Below are positions 12,121 through 23,330 of a stretch of 64,000 bases of DNA, one piece after another. Below the pieces are notes generated by a model, which had not been told where the DNA came from, did not search any database, and saw only the letters and a list, made by a program, of their open reading frames with translations. Every line of letters starts with the position of its first letter. Position 1 is the first letter of the stretch. The translations under genes were made by a program, and so were the position numbers. Origin of the DNA: Alnus glutinosa (taxonomy: Eukaryota; Streptophyta; Magnoliopsida; Fagales; Betulaceae); the NCBI RefSeq assembly GCF_958979055.1, contig NC_084888.1:7859501-7923500 (forward strand), given 5' to 3'.

Positions 12121-12290
12121 GCACAATTACTTTACACAACTTTTACACAATTCTAACTTTTTTTTTTTTTTTTTTTTATGATTAACCATTGAATTTGTTT
12201 TCCTACATATAGACCCTAAATATTCAATGGGTGATCTTAAAAAAAAAAAATTATTAGAGTTGTGTAAAAGTTGTACGTAATTTGTTGTAC
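12121..12290. mobile_element. Small foldback element
   Basis: The left side (GTAAAGTTAC-like, ACACAACTTTTACACAA) is mirrored by TTGTGTAAAAGTTGTACG on the right, around an AT-rich centre. It is about 170 bp, has no coding capacity and is MITE-like. It lies inside the 1.1-kb insertion upstream of CYP703. Confidence 0.55.
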
Positions 12291-12353
12291 ACATATTGTA
12301 TACACATTCACATTTGTGTGAAATCCATGCATATGGAACCGATAAAATATATT

Positions 12354-12860
12354 TGTACATCTATTGCACATCTCTTGTACATTTCTTTTCTAAATTAACT
12401 ATTGAATTTGTAGAACTCACAAATACCCATATGTAGGAGTAATTCTATATTTACATTAAGTGTTCATGAAGTGTCTATAAAAAAATGAGGTGACTTTTAA
12501 AAGAATAATTATATATTTACATTAAATGTCCATAAAAAAATAAGGTGGCTTTTAAAATCACTATTGGACGTGTGATTGATTAAATGATAATTTTGATCAA
12601 ATTGTGATTTTAAAGGCCACCTCATTTTTTTATGGACATTTAATGTACATGTAGAATTACTCATTTTAAAATCATCATTGGGTGTATGATTGATCAAATG
12701 ATGATTTTGATCAAATGATGGTTTTAAAAGCCATCTCATTTTTTTATGAATACTTGATGGATACTTAATGTACATGTAGAATTACTCTACATGTATGTCC
12801 TACAGATTTAATGGTTGATTTAGAAAAAAGATGTACAAAAGATGTATATGTAACATGTCT
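12354..12860. mobile_element. MITE nested within a MITE
   Basis: Outer arms: a GTACA-TCTTTTCTAAATTAACTATTG type sequence at about 12370-12410 is mirrored at about 12808-12845. Between them, 12437-12788 is a second inverted-repeat element starting GAGTAATTCTA and ending TAGAATTACTC. Its arms carry an AAGGTGGCTTTTAAAATCA motif that recurs in MITEs near 43010 and 54450. The inner element therefore inserted into the outer one. Confidence 0.6.
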
Positions 12861-13270
12861 CTGTGAGACCCATTTCATATACATGGGTTACACACCAAAT
12901 GTGAGTGTATGTACAAAAAAAAAAGTGTACAAATAACACATATCTTCACTTTTTCCAAAAACAATCAACTTCAAACCATTCTAAATTTTTTTTTTTTTTT
13001 TAGTTTTTATATCATATTAATAATTTTTTATTACTATTCAAATAAAAAAATTATCTACAATACAAATTTTGTTCACTTTTCCATAAAAATTATTTCTATT
13101 TTATCTTATATCAATCACTTTTTAGTTCTTACAATTACTTTAAAAAAAAAAAAAATCACAAACACAATCATATTTCTCACAATCTTTACATGCAAAAGGT
13201 TATAATTGTGACACGTTTACTTCGTTGATAACAAAGAATGCTTTATTAATATTTCTCACAATCTTTTGAC

Positions 13271-14048
13271 TGCGCGCTTTGCTTCTACTGGGTTGGTGAG
13301 ACACGCTCTTTGTGATGGCCCTATATATATGGTCTCCTACTCTAAAGAAATGATATTTGCCTTTCTCCTACTCATGGTAGATTGAAGAGTAAAGCGTGTG
13401 AGAGCCCCTAATTAGGTAAAGATATTAGAACTATATAGGCCGCTCAAATTCATTCTTTTACTAAGATAAACTAAAGTTGATTAAGTTTGGTAAGTAGAAA
13501 TGAATCAAAGAATGGAACCATCAAAATAGTCATTTTGTTATTTGGTTGTACATCATTATTGTGGAATAATTATTCTTTTTAAAAATGAGAAGAATAAATA
13601 TTCTACTAGAGATGAAATGACATTTTTAAAAAATAAAAATTTTAATAAATTTTTTGGGAACCAAAAAAAAAAAAATCATTCTCCATGGGTGGAGGGTCGT
13701 CGCCCAGTCTACACCTTGACCACCCTATAGCACCACACCCGATCGTTCTGTTAAGGTGGTCGCCCACCACAGGGAAACCATTTTTTTTTTTTTAAATGGT
13801 TCCTATAAAAGAAAGAAGGGGGAGGAGGGGGGGAAATTATTTTTAGAATTAAGGTATTTTTGAAAATTTGACTTAATTCTAGTAAGGAAATTTGGTCATT
13901 CTTGTGTTCTCCAAAACGAAAGAATAGAAATGAACATTCTATTCTAACTTCTTGTATTCCCAGTAGTACTCATTCTTATCCCAAAGAAATCATCATTCAA
14001 ATGTACTAAACATGCCCTAAGGGAATGAAACAATGAATTAAGAAAAAT
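13271..14048. other. No gene; degenerate repeat-like sequence
   Basis: No protein-coding gene is recognisable. 13440-14030 has poorly conserved inverted segments rich in ATTCATTC and GAATGAATG type sequence, suggestive of an old non-autonomous DNA transposon. The ends are too degenerate to call. Confidence 0.4.
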
Positions 14049-14298
14049 GTAGAGGTACTACCATCTTTATTACAAGAGATATGATACGTTTATTACTTTT
14101 GTACAACTTCAATAACTTTTTTCCAAACTAATTATTGTATCACTTTCCTATATGTGGGTTCTACATATCCAATAGTTTATTTTTTATTTTTTAAAAAAAT
14201 GTTGGAGTTGTACAGAAGTATAAACATATCATATCTCTTATTACAAATTGCATTACTCTTATTACAAATTACATTACTCTTATTACAATACCTCTACA
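14049..14298. mobile_element. Small foldback element with TACCTCTAC ends
   Basis: The left end GTAGAGGTAC is mirrored by ATACCTCTAC at the right end. Inside, TTATTACAAGAGATATGAT is mirrored by ATCATATCTCTTATTACAA. About 250 bp and non-coding. A TSD could not be confirmed. Confidence 0.55.
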
Positions 14299-14391
14299 GA
14301 ACTAGTGTGACATCTTAAGTGAATGGAAAATGATTTTTGTACACAATTACTTTGTATACACATAGTACACATATTCATGATAGATGTGTGT

Positions 14392-14711
14392 TATCAAAGC
14401 AAACTCATCAAATCTCATCTTCAAAGATATTGATGCTAGCAAATAGGACGCTGTATCTTATGATTCTCTCAAACAGCAAGATAGCAAACAACACGTGGAT
14501 CCCATGATTCTCTCAATCAACAAGATAGCTTCCAAGATACATGGGACTCCTTTAACAGCTAGATAGCTAGATAGCTTTTGAATTTCAAACGTATCATGTC
14601 TGAATACAAGATAGAATTGTTTGTAACTAATTGTTTATAAATGCAATACAGTAACCACGTTCAAACGTGTGGAAGTCAAAATCACTTCTTGTGAAATCTT
14701 GAGTTTTTATA
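14392..14711 (+). repeat. 5' LTR of copia element
   Basis: Begins TATCAAAGC and ends TTTTTATA, the same length as the 3' copy. A TATAAAT-like sequence lies near 14635. The primer-binding site follows directly. Confidence 0.9.
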
Positions 14712-14782
14712 TGGTATCAGAGCCACTCCATTGACCACTGTCTCTTTTTTCTTTTTTCTACAAAACACAAAAATCAATCCCC

Positions 14783-17700
14783 ATGGCTGCTGCTCCCACA
14801 CCAACAGCACCTCTTGCTGCTACCCCACCTTCCACACCAGCTTCCACCACAGTTGTTGTTTCCCTCCAGCACTCTATCCAAACAAAGCACACACAAACAA
14901 ATTACCTTGTGTGGCACCTCCAGGTAATACCCTATCTGGAAAGCCAGGATCTTCTTGGTTATATGGATGGTAGCATTTCACCTCCACCAAGAACAATATC
15001 TGGCACGTCATCAACGTTGGTTCCAAATCCAGCTTATCATCAATGGCGGAAACAGGATCAAATGATCCTTAATGTCCTGCTCTCTTCATTGACTGAGAAT
15101 ATACTCACTCAAGTAGCAGGCCACTCCACTTCTCGGGCTCTTTGGGAAGCTCTAGAAAAGATGTTCAAAGCCAAATCAGAAGGCCGGATTATGCAACTAA
15201 GGGTACAGCTCACTACCTTCAAGAAATGGAGTCTTTCTATTGCAGATTATTTTAAGAAAATGAAGGAATTTGTAGATACCTTGGCTGCTATTGATAAACC
15301 ACTCTCTAATTGTGAGGTGGTTTTCTACATCTTGGCTAGACTTGACTCGGAGTATGACTCCTTCGTCACTACTGTGACAGCCAAAATAGATCCAATCATG
15401 CTTGATGAGCTTTATGGCCATCTAATGACCTTTGAGTCACGGCTAGAACAAAACAATGCAGCTGTCAATATTGCCTTCCCTTCCGCAAACATTGTCACAA
15501 AGACCAACACTGGCCGCGGCTCCAACTACAACAATAATAGAGGAAATTTCTATTCCTCTCGCTCCCGAGGAAGGGGGAGTGGCCTTGCCCGTGCACCTCC
15601 ACAAATTGCTCAATCCTCTTCCAACAATGCTCGTCCACTATGTCACATATGTGGAAAACAAGGACACACATCAATAAAATGTTATTGTCGTTTTGATCAC
15701 TCATTTAAGGGTGATGAAACCAACTACATGACTGCACCTTCCAACCAACCAGATTTGTCTTGGTATCCAAACACGGCTGCAACCAATCACATGACATCAG
15801 ATCTTAGCAACTTGAATATGCAATCCGAAGAATACAATGGACATGAGCAAGTTAGAGTTGGGAATGACCAAGGTTTGAATATTGCCCATATTGGTACCTC
15901 TAACCTACTACATAAACAAAATCTATGTTTACCTTTTATGCTTCATGTCCCAAAACTCACCAAGAATTTGATTTCTGTCCATAAGCTTGCTCGTGACAAT
16001 AATGCAGTCCTTGAATTTCATTCAAACTTGTTTTGTATTAAGGACAAAGCAATGGGGGCTATCCTCCTACAAGGCAAGAGTAGAGATGGACTCTATCCCC
16101 TAATCCCATCCACAAGACTTTCTCACCTGCTGCCTACATTGGTGAACGAACCTCTGCGGATCAGTGGCATAGAAGGCTTGGGCACCCTTCTGCTCGAATT
16201 GTCAGCCAAGTAACTTCTCGTTTTCAACTTCCTCTTTCTTCAAATAAGAAATGTCATGCAATCTGTAACGTATGTCAGTTAAGCAAAAGTCATTGTTTAC
16301 CCTTCCCTACTTCTCCATCTGTTTCCAAGTTTCCTATTGAGTTGGTATTTTGTGATGTTTAGGGACCTTCTCCCACATTATCAATAAATAAAAATCGATA
16401 TTATGTTTCATTTGTGGATGACTACAGCAAGTTCAATTGGGTTTTTCCTATTTCAGCAAAATCTGATGTTCTACCAGTGTTTATTAAATTCGTTGCTCAT
16501 GATGAATGCTTATTTTCTTGCAAATTGAAAGTAATACAAACAAATGGAGGGGGTGAATTTCGGGCATTAATTCCTTACCTTTCAAAACTTGGAATCTCCC
16601 ATCGCATGCCCTGCCCATACACTCATCAGCAATAGGGCACAGTTGAAAGACGACACAGGCACATTGTGGAAACATGGCTTGCACTACTTGCTGCCTCTTC
16701 TGTCCCACAACGGCACTGGGATGAAGCTTTCATAACTGCTTCATTTCTGATTAACCAATTGCCAACACCAGTGCTCAATCACATTTCCCCTGTGGAAAAA
16801 TTATTCATCGCCCACCAGATTACAAGTTTTTACATGTCTTCGGATGTGCTTGCTGGCCCAACCTTCACCCTTACAACAGACACAAAATGGATTTCAAGTC
16901 CAAGATGTGTGTTTTTCTTGGATACAGTCCTCAGCATCAGGGGTACAAATGCCTCCATACCTACCTACCGGGTGTGTATACGTTGCAAGGAACATAGTCT
17001 TTGATGAGGAAATATTTCCTTTTGCTGCTTCCTTTAATGTTTCAGCCACGCAGGTACCAACCGCTGCTCCTTCCACAAGACATTTGTGTTGCATTACCCA
17101 CGGAGCCTTCAGCCATACAGCAAGAAATGTCAAACACAGCTCCTTCAGAAGTGTTCTCTTCAAGTTTTGACACTCCAAATGCTCCTGCTACTTGTCCAAA
17201 TTTGGGTGAACAACCAAATATCTCAAGGCCACCCAATCCTCCACCACAAACACATGTGATGTTGACTTGGTCAAGGAACAATATTTCAAAGCCCACACGT
17301 AAGTATCATGATTTCATCACAAATGGCTCAACACATGCTCTACTTGCTGCCACCGATCCAAGTAAAAAGGAACCCACGTGTTATTCAGAAGCTACACGTT
17401 TTCCTGAGTGGCGAACAACTATGAACCTGGAATTCACTGCACTCATGCACAATGGATCTTGTCCCACAACGAGCAACAACGAATCTAGTTGGGTGCAAAT
17501 AGGTCTTCAAAATCAAAAGAAAATCTGATGGCTCCATAGATCGTTGTAAGGCCCGCTTAGTGGCAAAAGGGTTTCATTAACAACCCGGTATTGATTTTGA
17601 CGAGACCTATAGTCCAGTGATAAAACCAACCACCATCCGGATGGTTCTGTCTCTTGTAGTGACTCACAATTGGCCTATTCGCCAATTAGATGTGCAAAAT

Positions 17701-18848
17701 GCATTTTTTGCATGGTGATTTAGAGGAAAATGTCTACATGAGCCAACCGCCAGGGTTTGTCCACCCATTGTATCCAAACCATGTGTGCCACCTGCCGAAA
17801 GCACTTTATGGATTGAAGCAAGTACCACGAGCATCGTTCTCACGCTTGAGCTCTAACTTATTTGAATTGGGATTCGTTCGATCTCAAGCTGACAGCTCTC
17901 TCATTATCTATCGAATCAACCAAGATGAATTTATTTTTATCTTGATTTATGTTGACGATATTTTAATCATAGGTCCAAGCACATAACTCATTGCTCACAT
18001 AGTCAAATAGCTCCAATCTGACTTTGCTCTCAAAGACCTCTGGCCCCTAGCATTTTTCTTAAGGATTGAAGCAATCCAAGTTCCAGATGGGTTACTTCTA
18101 TCACAGCAAAGGTATATTATCAATCTCCTCCATAAACAAATATGGACAATGCAAAGCCCATTTCATCTCCCATGTCAACAACAACAAAACTATCTCAATT
18201 TCATGGAGATTCCTTTTATGATCCACATCTCTACCGCAGTGTAGTTGGCTCACTACAATACATGTCTCTTACAAGACCTGATGTCTCATTTGCGGTAAAC
18301 AAAGTTTGTCGATTCATGCACAACCCCACAGTTCACCACTGGAATGCTGTTAAACGCATACTACGTTATCTCCAACAAACTGCATCTTTGGGTTTATTAA
18401 TTCGCAATGCCTCAACTTTGACCTTACAAGCCTTTTTAGATTTAGACTAGGCCGGATGTTCGTATGACTGACTCGCCACAGGTGGGCTATATGTCTTCCT
18501 TGGTTCTAACTTAATTTCATGGAGCTCCTGCAAACAACCAACAGTCTCACGTTCATCTACTGAGGCTGAGTACCGTTCTGTAGCTAATACAGCTGCTGAA
18601 CTAATCTGGTTGCAATCTTTCCTACGAGAACTTGGTGTTTTCCTAAAACACCCTCCTACATTATGGCGTGACAACGTGGGCGCTACATATCTCACAGCAA
18701 ATCCAATTTATCATGTGTGTACAAAGCACATTAAAATTGACGTGCATTTTGTTCGAGAGAAAGTAGCAAACGGCGCATTGGTTGTCAAGTTCATTTCAAG
18801 TAGAGATCAACTTGCAGATTTATTTACAAAAGCGTTGTCCACTGCCTG
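14783..18848 (+). pseudogene. Copia gag-pol polyprotein, disrupted
   Basis: Gag runs from Met 14783 with a CCHC knuckle (CHICGKQGHTSIKC) near 15640. The protease active site reads NTAATNHM at about 15770, where copia elements normally have D-T/S-G-A, so the catalytic aspartate is lost. A frameshift near 16128 ends the first open frame. Integrase continues in pieces with in-frame stops near 16362 and 16633. Reverse transcriptase is broken by a stop near 17578 and a frameshift near 17700, though LDVQNAFLHG and YVDDI are still readable. RNase H ([23 protein letters not shown]) ends near 18848. It cannot make a working enzyme set. Confidence 0.93.
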
Positions 18849-18908
18849 ATTTCTCCAATTAAGAAACAATCTCAACGTCTCAAGCAGCCCGTTAAGATTG
18901 AGGGGGCG

Positions 18909-19228
18909 TATCAAAGTAAACTCATCAAATCTTATTTCCAAAGATATTGATGCTAGCAAACAGGACGCTGGATCCCCTGATTCTCTCAAACAGCAAGATA
19001 GCAAATAGCACGTGGATCCCATGATTCTCTCAACCAACAAGATAGCTTCCAAGATACATGGGACTCCTTTAACAGTTAGATAGTTAGATAGCTTTTGAAT
19101 TTCAAATGTACCACGTCTGAATACAAGATAGAATTGTTTGTAACTAATTGTTTATAAATACAATACAGCAACCACGTTCAAACGTGTGGAAGCCAAAATC
19201 ATTTATTGTGAAATCTTAAGTTTTTATA
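18909..19228 (+). repeat. 3' LTR of copia element
   Basis: 320 bp, the same ends and length as the 5' LTR, with about twenty substitutions by eye. It follows the polypurine tract and is followed by TGTGT. Confidence 0.9.
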
Positions 19229-19339
19229 TGTGTACAATATGTGTGTGCAAATAACACAACTCGATCAAAGTTATTTTATATCCACAAAATACATCTCTAT
19301 TCCAAAAAAAAAGAAAAAAGAGAAAGAAGTTTGGAATTT

Positions 19340-20440
19340 TCTGTAGATATTGATATTGTTAAGGACTTGGTTTGGTTTTCCAGAAATCAAGTGATTCATA
19401 ACTCTATTAAATTTGATATTGGAAATCTTCTTAAAGATAATAAACATTAAAAGAAAGTCTCATTTGCATGCACGGGAGAACTTAGATATCTTGAAAGATT
19501 CTTGGAAACCTCCTCCACCGAGATTCATTAAAACTAACATTGACATAGTCACATAGCTATCAGATCTTATTTTTCGATGATTGCAGCTGTCCTTAGCGAT
19601 GAAAATGGGCATGTGTTGGTAGCTTCTTCTTCCAAGCTTGTTGGGGAATTAGCTGACGGGGAATTATTATCCCCATTCAGACTATGTATGGCACTTGCAC
19701 TATGCATAGGTCGTATCGTGTTCAGATTGTGTACTCAGATCATACACAGGTCGGGTATACACAACGGTGCCTAGATTGTACCCTCAGGTTATACACAGGT
19801 CAGACATGACCAAGACACTCGGCATTTATTAGGATCTCTAGCACCTAATAACTCAATCAAATCAAGTTAGGAATCATATCATGTGTCAGTATGGAGTTCC
19901 GCGCCTAATATCTACACACCTTACCGGGTGTCAAAACATCATAACTGGTTACTGTTCACATTGTACAATTGTAAGACTTTCACTATGCATATCAGCAATG
20001 GAAAATGGCCTATATATAGACATAACACTTAAGAGGTAATATATCATCTAACGTGATCATTCTCTCTCACTCTCTCTACCGACTTGGATGTCGAAGGAGG
20101 CTTTGCCTCCAGCGAACCTTTGCTGTCTTGCAGATTACAGGCAAATAGACGGATCTGAAGCTGACACATCATCATACCATAAAGTGCTTCAACAAAGCTC
20201 AAATCCATTAATGTTTCAGGAGAAGCATATATATATGCAGCTTTATTGGCTATCAGATTAGCCAATTACTTTGGTGTCAAATCCTTCCTCCTTCAAGGAG
20301 ACTCTCTCATTGTTATTCAAGCCATTAACAAGATCAGCTCTTTGACAGACTGGAGAATTGAAGCCTATATCATAGGCAACTCATTTATTGAGCCTTATGT
20401 CCAATTGGTCTATTTCCAGAAAATGTATGTATATCTGTAA
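19340..20440 (+). pseudogene. LINE (non-LTR) RNase H fragment, interrupted
   Basis: Frames near 19370-19660 and 20225-20430 join conceptually into the C-terminal RNase H-like domain common in plant LINE-1 elements: LVWFSRNQVIHNS, then MIAAVLSDENGHVL and LLQGDSLIVIQAIN. Stop codons occur near 19450 and 19530. The two halves are separated by 556 bp of unrelated sequence at the point where a GE-AY residue pair should be contiguous. No upstream endonuclease or reverse transcriptase is present, so this is a truncated remnant. Confidence 0.75.
19663..20218 (+). mobile_element. Probable solo LTR (Tat/Retand-type Ty3/gypsy) inside the LINE fragment
   Basis: 556 bp splitting the LINE RNase H frame. 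It contains a TATATATAG promoter-like box near 20010, then the phrase CTCTCTACCGACTTGGATGTCG near 20072, which resembles the transcribed end of Tat-lineage LTRs. Flanking bases are GGGGA (19658-19662) and GGAGA (20219-20223), a near-match that could be a 5-bp TSD with one mutation. It ends in CA but does not start with TG. No internal retrotransposon sequence is attached. Confidence 0.55.
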
Positions 20441-20519
20441 TGTGAAGACTAGGCAATTCATCACATAAAATATATTTGGTTTAATTAAAAATATGTGGTG
20501 GCCCAATAGGACATAAAAT

Positions 20520-20591
20520 GGTTCCATGGTCTAGTGGTCAGGACATTGGACTCTGAATCCAGTAACCCGAGTTCAAGTCTCGGTGGAACCT
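20520..20591 (+). tRNA. tRNA-Gln (anticodon CUG)
   Basis: 72 nt. Acceptor strand GGTTCCA pairs with TGGAACC. The D arm holds the A box TGGTCTAGTGG, and the anticodon loop CTCTGAA gives anticodon CTG for Gln CAG codons. The T arm holds the B box GTTCAAGTC, and discriminator T is at 20591. A TTTTT run at about 20594 suits RNA polymerase III termination. The sequence closely matches plant nuclear tRNA-Gln. It ends only 182 bp before the start codon of the downstream coactivator gene on the same strand. Confidence 0.95.
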
Positions 20592-20773
20592 ACTTTTTGC
20601 GCCTTAATTTCCCGACCGCTAATTTTCCAAGCCTGAAGTCCGAACTCCGGAATCTGAACTATGAAACATACTTTCAAATATTTGTCGCTGCCACCAGGCA
20701 AACACTCTCTCTAACGTTCCTGGAAAACAAAAAAAAATTCCGAGAAAATTGTGAAGTTTTTTTCGCCAGGGAA

Positions 20774-23176
20774 ATGGACCCTGAAACTCGACGGAAAATC
20801 GAGGAAGCAGTGCTCGACGTACTGAGGAAAGCGAACGTGGAGGAGATGACCGAGTTCGAGGTCCGACTCGCGGCCTCGAAGCGACTAGGGATAGACCTCT
20901 TGGAAATCGAGCGCAAGGGGCTTGTGCGGAGCGTGGTGGAGAATTTCCTGCTTTCGACAATGGAGGACGAAGAAGGAGGTGGTGAGCGCAAGGAGGCCGA
21001 TTCGAATCCTCACGAGGAGACCAAGGAGGTGGTGCAGGAGGAGGAGGAGCAGGATACAAGGCTGAAGAAGGAGGTGACTGACGGCGGAGATCGCGTTGTT
21101 TGCAAGGTGACCAAACCCTAGCGCTCTGTTTGAGACCAAAATAATTTTTTTTGGAAGTTATAGGAAATTGGGTTGTTCGAAAACCCTAGTTTCTCTTTGT
21201 TGCTGAGAAAACGTATGAAAGGGAAGGAAAAGTGAATTAATTTTTAATCGTAGATTAAGCTTGGAAAAGCAAAAGAAAATCCTGGTTAAGAAATGGAATT
21301 GAACTTCTAATTTTTGGGTTATTTATTATTTTGGACTCTTAAGAATAAGCAGTTAAGGGAACTGTGATGAATGATGATCTAATATTTCTGAAGCTTTATG
21401 GCATCAGTTATTGGTCTATGATGTATAATCTAGAGAAATGATTGTAACATATAAGTAAAATAGTTCATGTCGGTGGAATGTGCAGCAGCACCACAGTTTT
21501 CATTTTTTATTTTTATTTTTTAATTTTTGTTAATTATCTTGGGCTTTAAAAAAGAGAAAGAGAAAAAGAAATTAGTAAATAGTTGTTGGTTGATTCAGCT
21601 TTCAAAGAAGAGGAGCGTGGTAGTTCAAGATTTCAGAGGGAGAAGTTTGGTGTCAATTAGGGAATTCTATGAGAAGGATGGAAAGCTGCTTCCTACTGCC
21701 AAAGGTGAACATATATGTCCATACTGTCTTATTTTACCTTTTCTTCTTTACTTCTTGTGTACGTTTTGCTTTGTAGCCTTTGCCTGTTGATATGTTCGAT
21801 TTAATATAATTGTAATTTGCATTTCAGGAATTAGTTTGTCAACTGAACAATGGTCAGCCTTCAGGAAGAGTGTCCCTGCTATAGAGGAAGCCGTTAGCAA
21901 GATGGAACTAAAGTTAAGGTGAGATTTCTTTGTTGGGGTTTGAAGCCAGCATTGACATGGTCTTTTGAATCTGCATTGTGAATAAAATTCAATGAAATTT
22001 CGCTTCTATTAGATATAGAGAAACTACATGGTTGCATAAATTAGGATTAGGGTTAGAACATCTGTGTACTCGGGTTGCGCCCCTTTGCGCTTTTTTAATG
22101 AGATTGAATTACATATTAAAATAATGCTCCAAGCAAAACATAGCGGTAGTATTATTTGTACTTACTACTTACCTCAGAGCCTTTTCTTGATAGTTAAGAG
22201 AATGTAGCTGAAAGATTGACTGATTTGAAGTATCTACTGAATAAAATGTAGATCCCACCTTGATGCTAAACAAACTGAAGATGTATGTAATTCTGTGAGT
22301 GATCTTGCTTCCCCAGAAGTTGTTGATATTGCCACCCACCGTTTTTATGGGAAGAATTACCATTTCTGGGCACAGCAAATGGAATTTTTCTTAAAGCAAT
22401 CAAAGATTGCATATGTACTCACTGACCCATGCCCAAGTGTTTCTTTAGGACAGGAAGCAACTACTGAAGAAATTGCTAAAGCCAAACATCATGAACTAAA
22501 GTGGGTGAATGATGACAGCATTTGCCGTCGCAACATCTTGAGCTCTCTGTCTGACCCTCTCTTTTGCCAATACTCTAGAAGAGCTGGGAGTGCTAAAGAA
22601 CTGTGGGAAGAGCTTAAATTAGTTTATCTTTATGAGGAGTTTGGAACAAAGAGATCTCAAGTTAAGAATTACATTGAATTCCAGATGGTTGAAGAAAGAC
22701 TCGTAGTTGAACAAGTTCAAGAATTCAACAACATTGCCGACTCTATTGCTGCTGCTGGAATGTCGATTGATGAGAACTTTCATGTCAGTGTCATCATTTC
22801 CAAACTTCCAGCATCTTGGAAGGACTTCTGCATCAAGTTGATGCGTGAGGAGTATCTTCCTTTCAGGAAGTTGATGGATCATTTGAGGATCGAGGAAGAG
22901 TGTCGCAACCAAGAGAAGCAAGGAGAATCTTCTAATCTGTTCGGCAATCACGGTGTCAGGAAATTTAGACCACAGACCAGAGATCCGAAGCTGCCGGGCA
23001 TGCGATGGAATAGACGAGAATCAGAGATTAATGGAAGGCCCATAATCTGCCACAATTGTGGCAAGAAAGGGCATATTTCGCGATACTGTCGAGGGAAGTT
23101 TGTCAATGAAAATAATGAAAACAGAGATGTGGGCAATGGATCAATGCCTGCAGTTACAGAGGTTAACATGGTTTAG
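20774..23176 (+). CDS. KELP/PC4-type transcriptional coactivator fused to a Gag-like domain with CCHC zinc knuckle
   Basis: Four exons: 20774-21106, 21599-21704, 21828-21918 and 22252-23176. All introns are GT-AG and the sum is 484 codons plus stop. Residues 1-60 form a DEK C-terminal-like domain (MDPETRRKIEEAVLDVL). An acidic linker follows. About residues 112-177 form the PC4/p15 single-strand DNA-binding domain (VVVQDFRGRSLVSIREFY, ISLSTEQW), as in plant KELP. The last exon adds about 300 residues of copia-Gag-like sequence (RFYGKNYHFWAQQMEFFL, PASWKDFC) and a zinc knuckle CHNCGKKGHISRYC. I recall Arabidopsis having a gene with this architecture (At4g00980-like), so the fusion is probably old and domesticated. 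The upstream in-frame ATG at 20534 lies inside the tRNA and is rejected. Confidence 0.88.
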
Positions 23177-23330
23177 GAAACAAATGAAGTAGCTGATTGA
23201 CATAGAAACCACCGAACTCAATTGTAGTGAGATCTTTGCTTGTAGTTGAAGAGGTTAAGGGAATCATGAAGTAGCTGATTGCCATGGTCACCATCCATCT
23301 CAATTGTAGTGACAACATGTTCAATTCTTC
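23160..23330 (+). repeat. 81-bp tandem duplication at the end of the coactivator gene
   Basis: GAAGTAGCTGATTG occurs at 23186 and again at 23267, followed in both by a similar 40-bp tract ending CTCAATTGTAGTGA. The pair starts around the stop codon at 23174-23176 and lies in the presumed 3' UTR. The copies differ at several bases. Confidence 0.75.

Larger units (their letters stand above)
11953..13270. repeat. Tandem ~80-bp repeat split by a 1.1-kb insertion
   Basis: A unit containing ATTTCTCACAATCTTTACATG and GACACGT-TACTTCGTTGATAAC occurs at 11953-12058 and again at 13170-13250, and a partial copy follows to 13266. The first block stops at 12058 and the repeat resumes at 13170. The 1.1 kb between begins GGGGGTGTTTGG and ends near CACAAACACAATCA, and it is filled with small elements. 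The simplest reading is a tandem array interrupted by an insertion. Confidence 0.65.
14392..19228 (+). mobile_element. Ty1/copia LTR retrotransposon, decayed
   Basis: A 4,837-bp element with 320-bp LTRs (14392-14711 and 18909-19228), a tRNA-iMet primer-binding site (TGGTATCAGAGCC, 14712-14724) and a polypurine tract (GATTGAGGGGGCG, 18896-18908). The 5-bp TSD is TGTGT at 14387-14391 and 19229-19233. Domain order is Gag, protease, integrase, reverse transcriptase, RNase H, the copia order. Both LTRs are complete but clearly diverged, so it is older than the Ty3/gypsy element at 1961-8919. Confidence 0.93.

Noticed and set aside
20534..20773. Longer upstream start for the coactivator ORF
   Set aside because: The ATG lies inside the tRNA-Gln gene, and the residues before 20774 do not resemble KELP. 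The Met at 20774 starts the conserved DEK_C domain.
20619..21059. 146-codon antisense ORF under coactivator exon 1
   Set aside because: Proline-rich low-complexity shadow of a GC-rich coding exon on the other strand.
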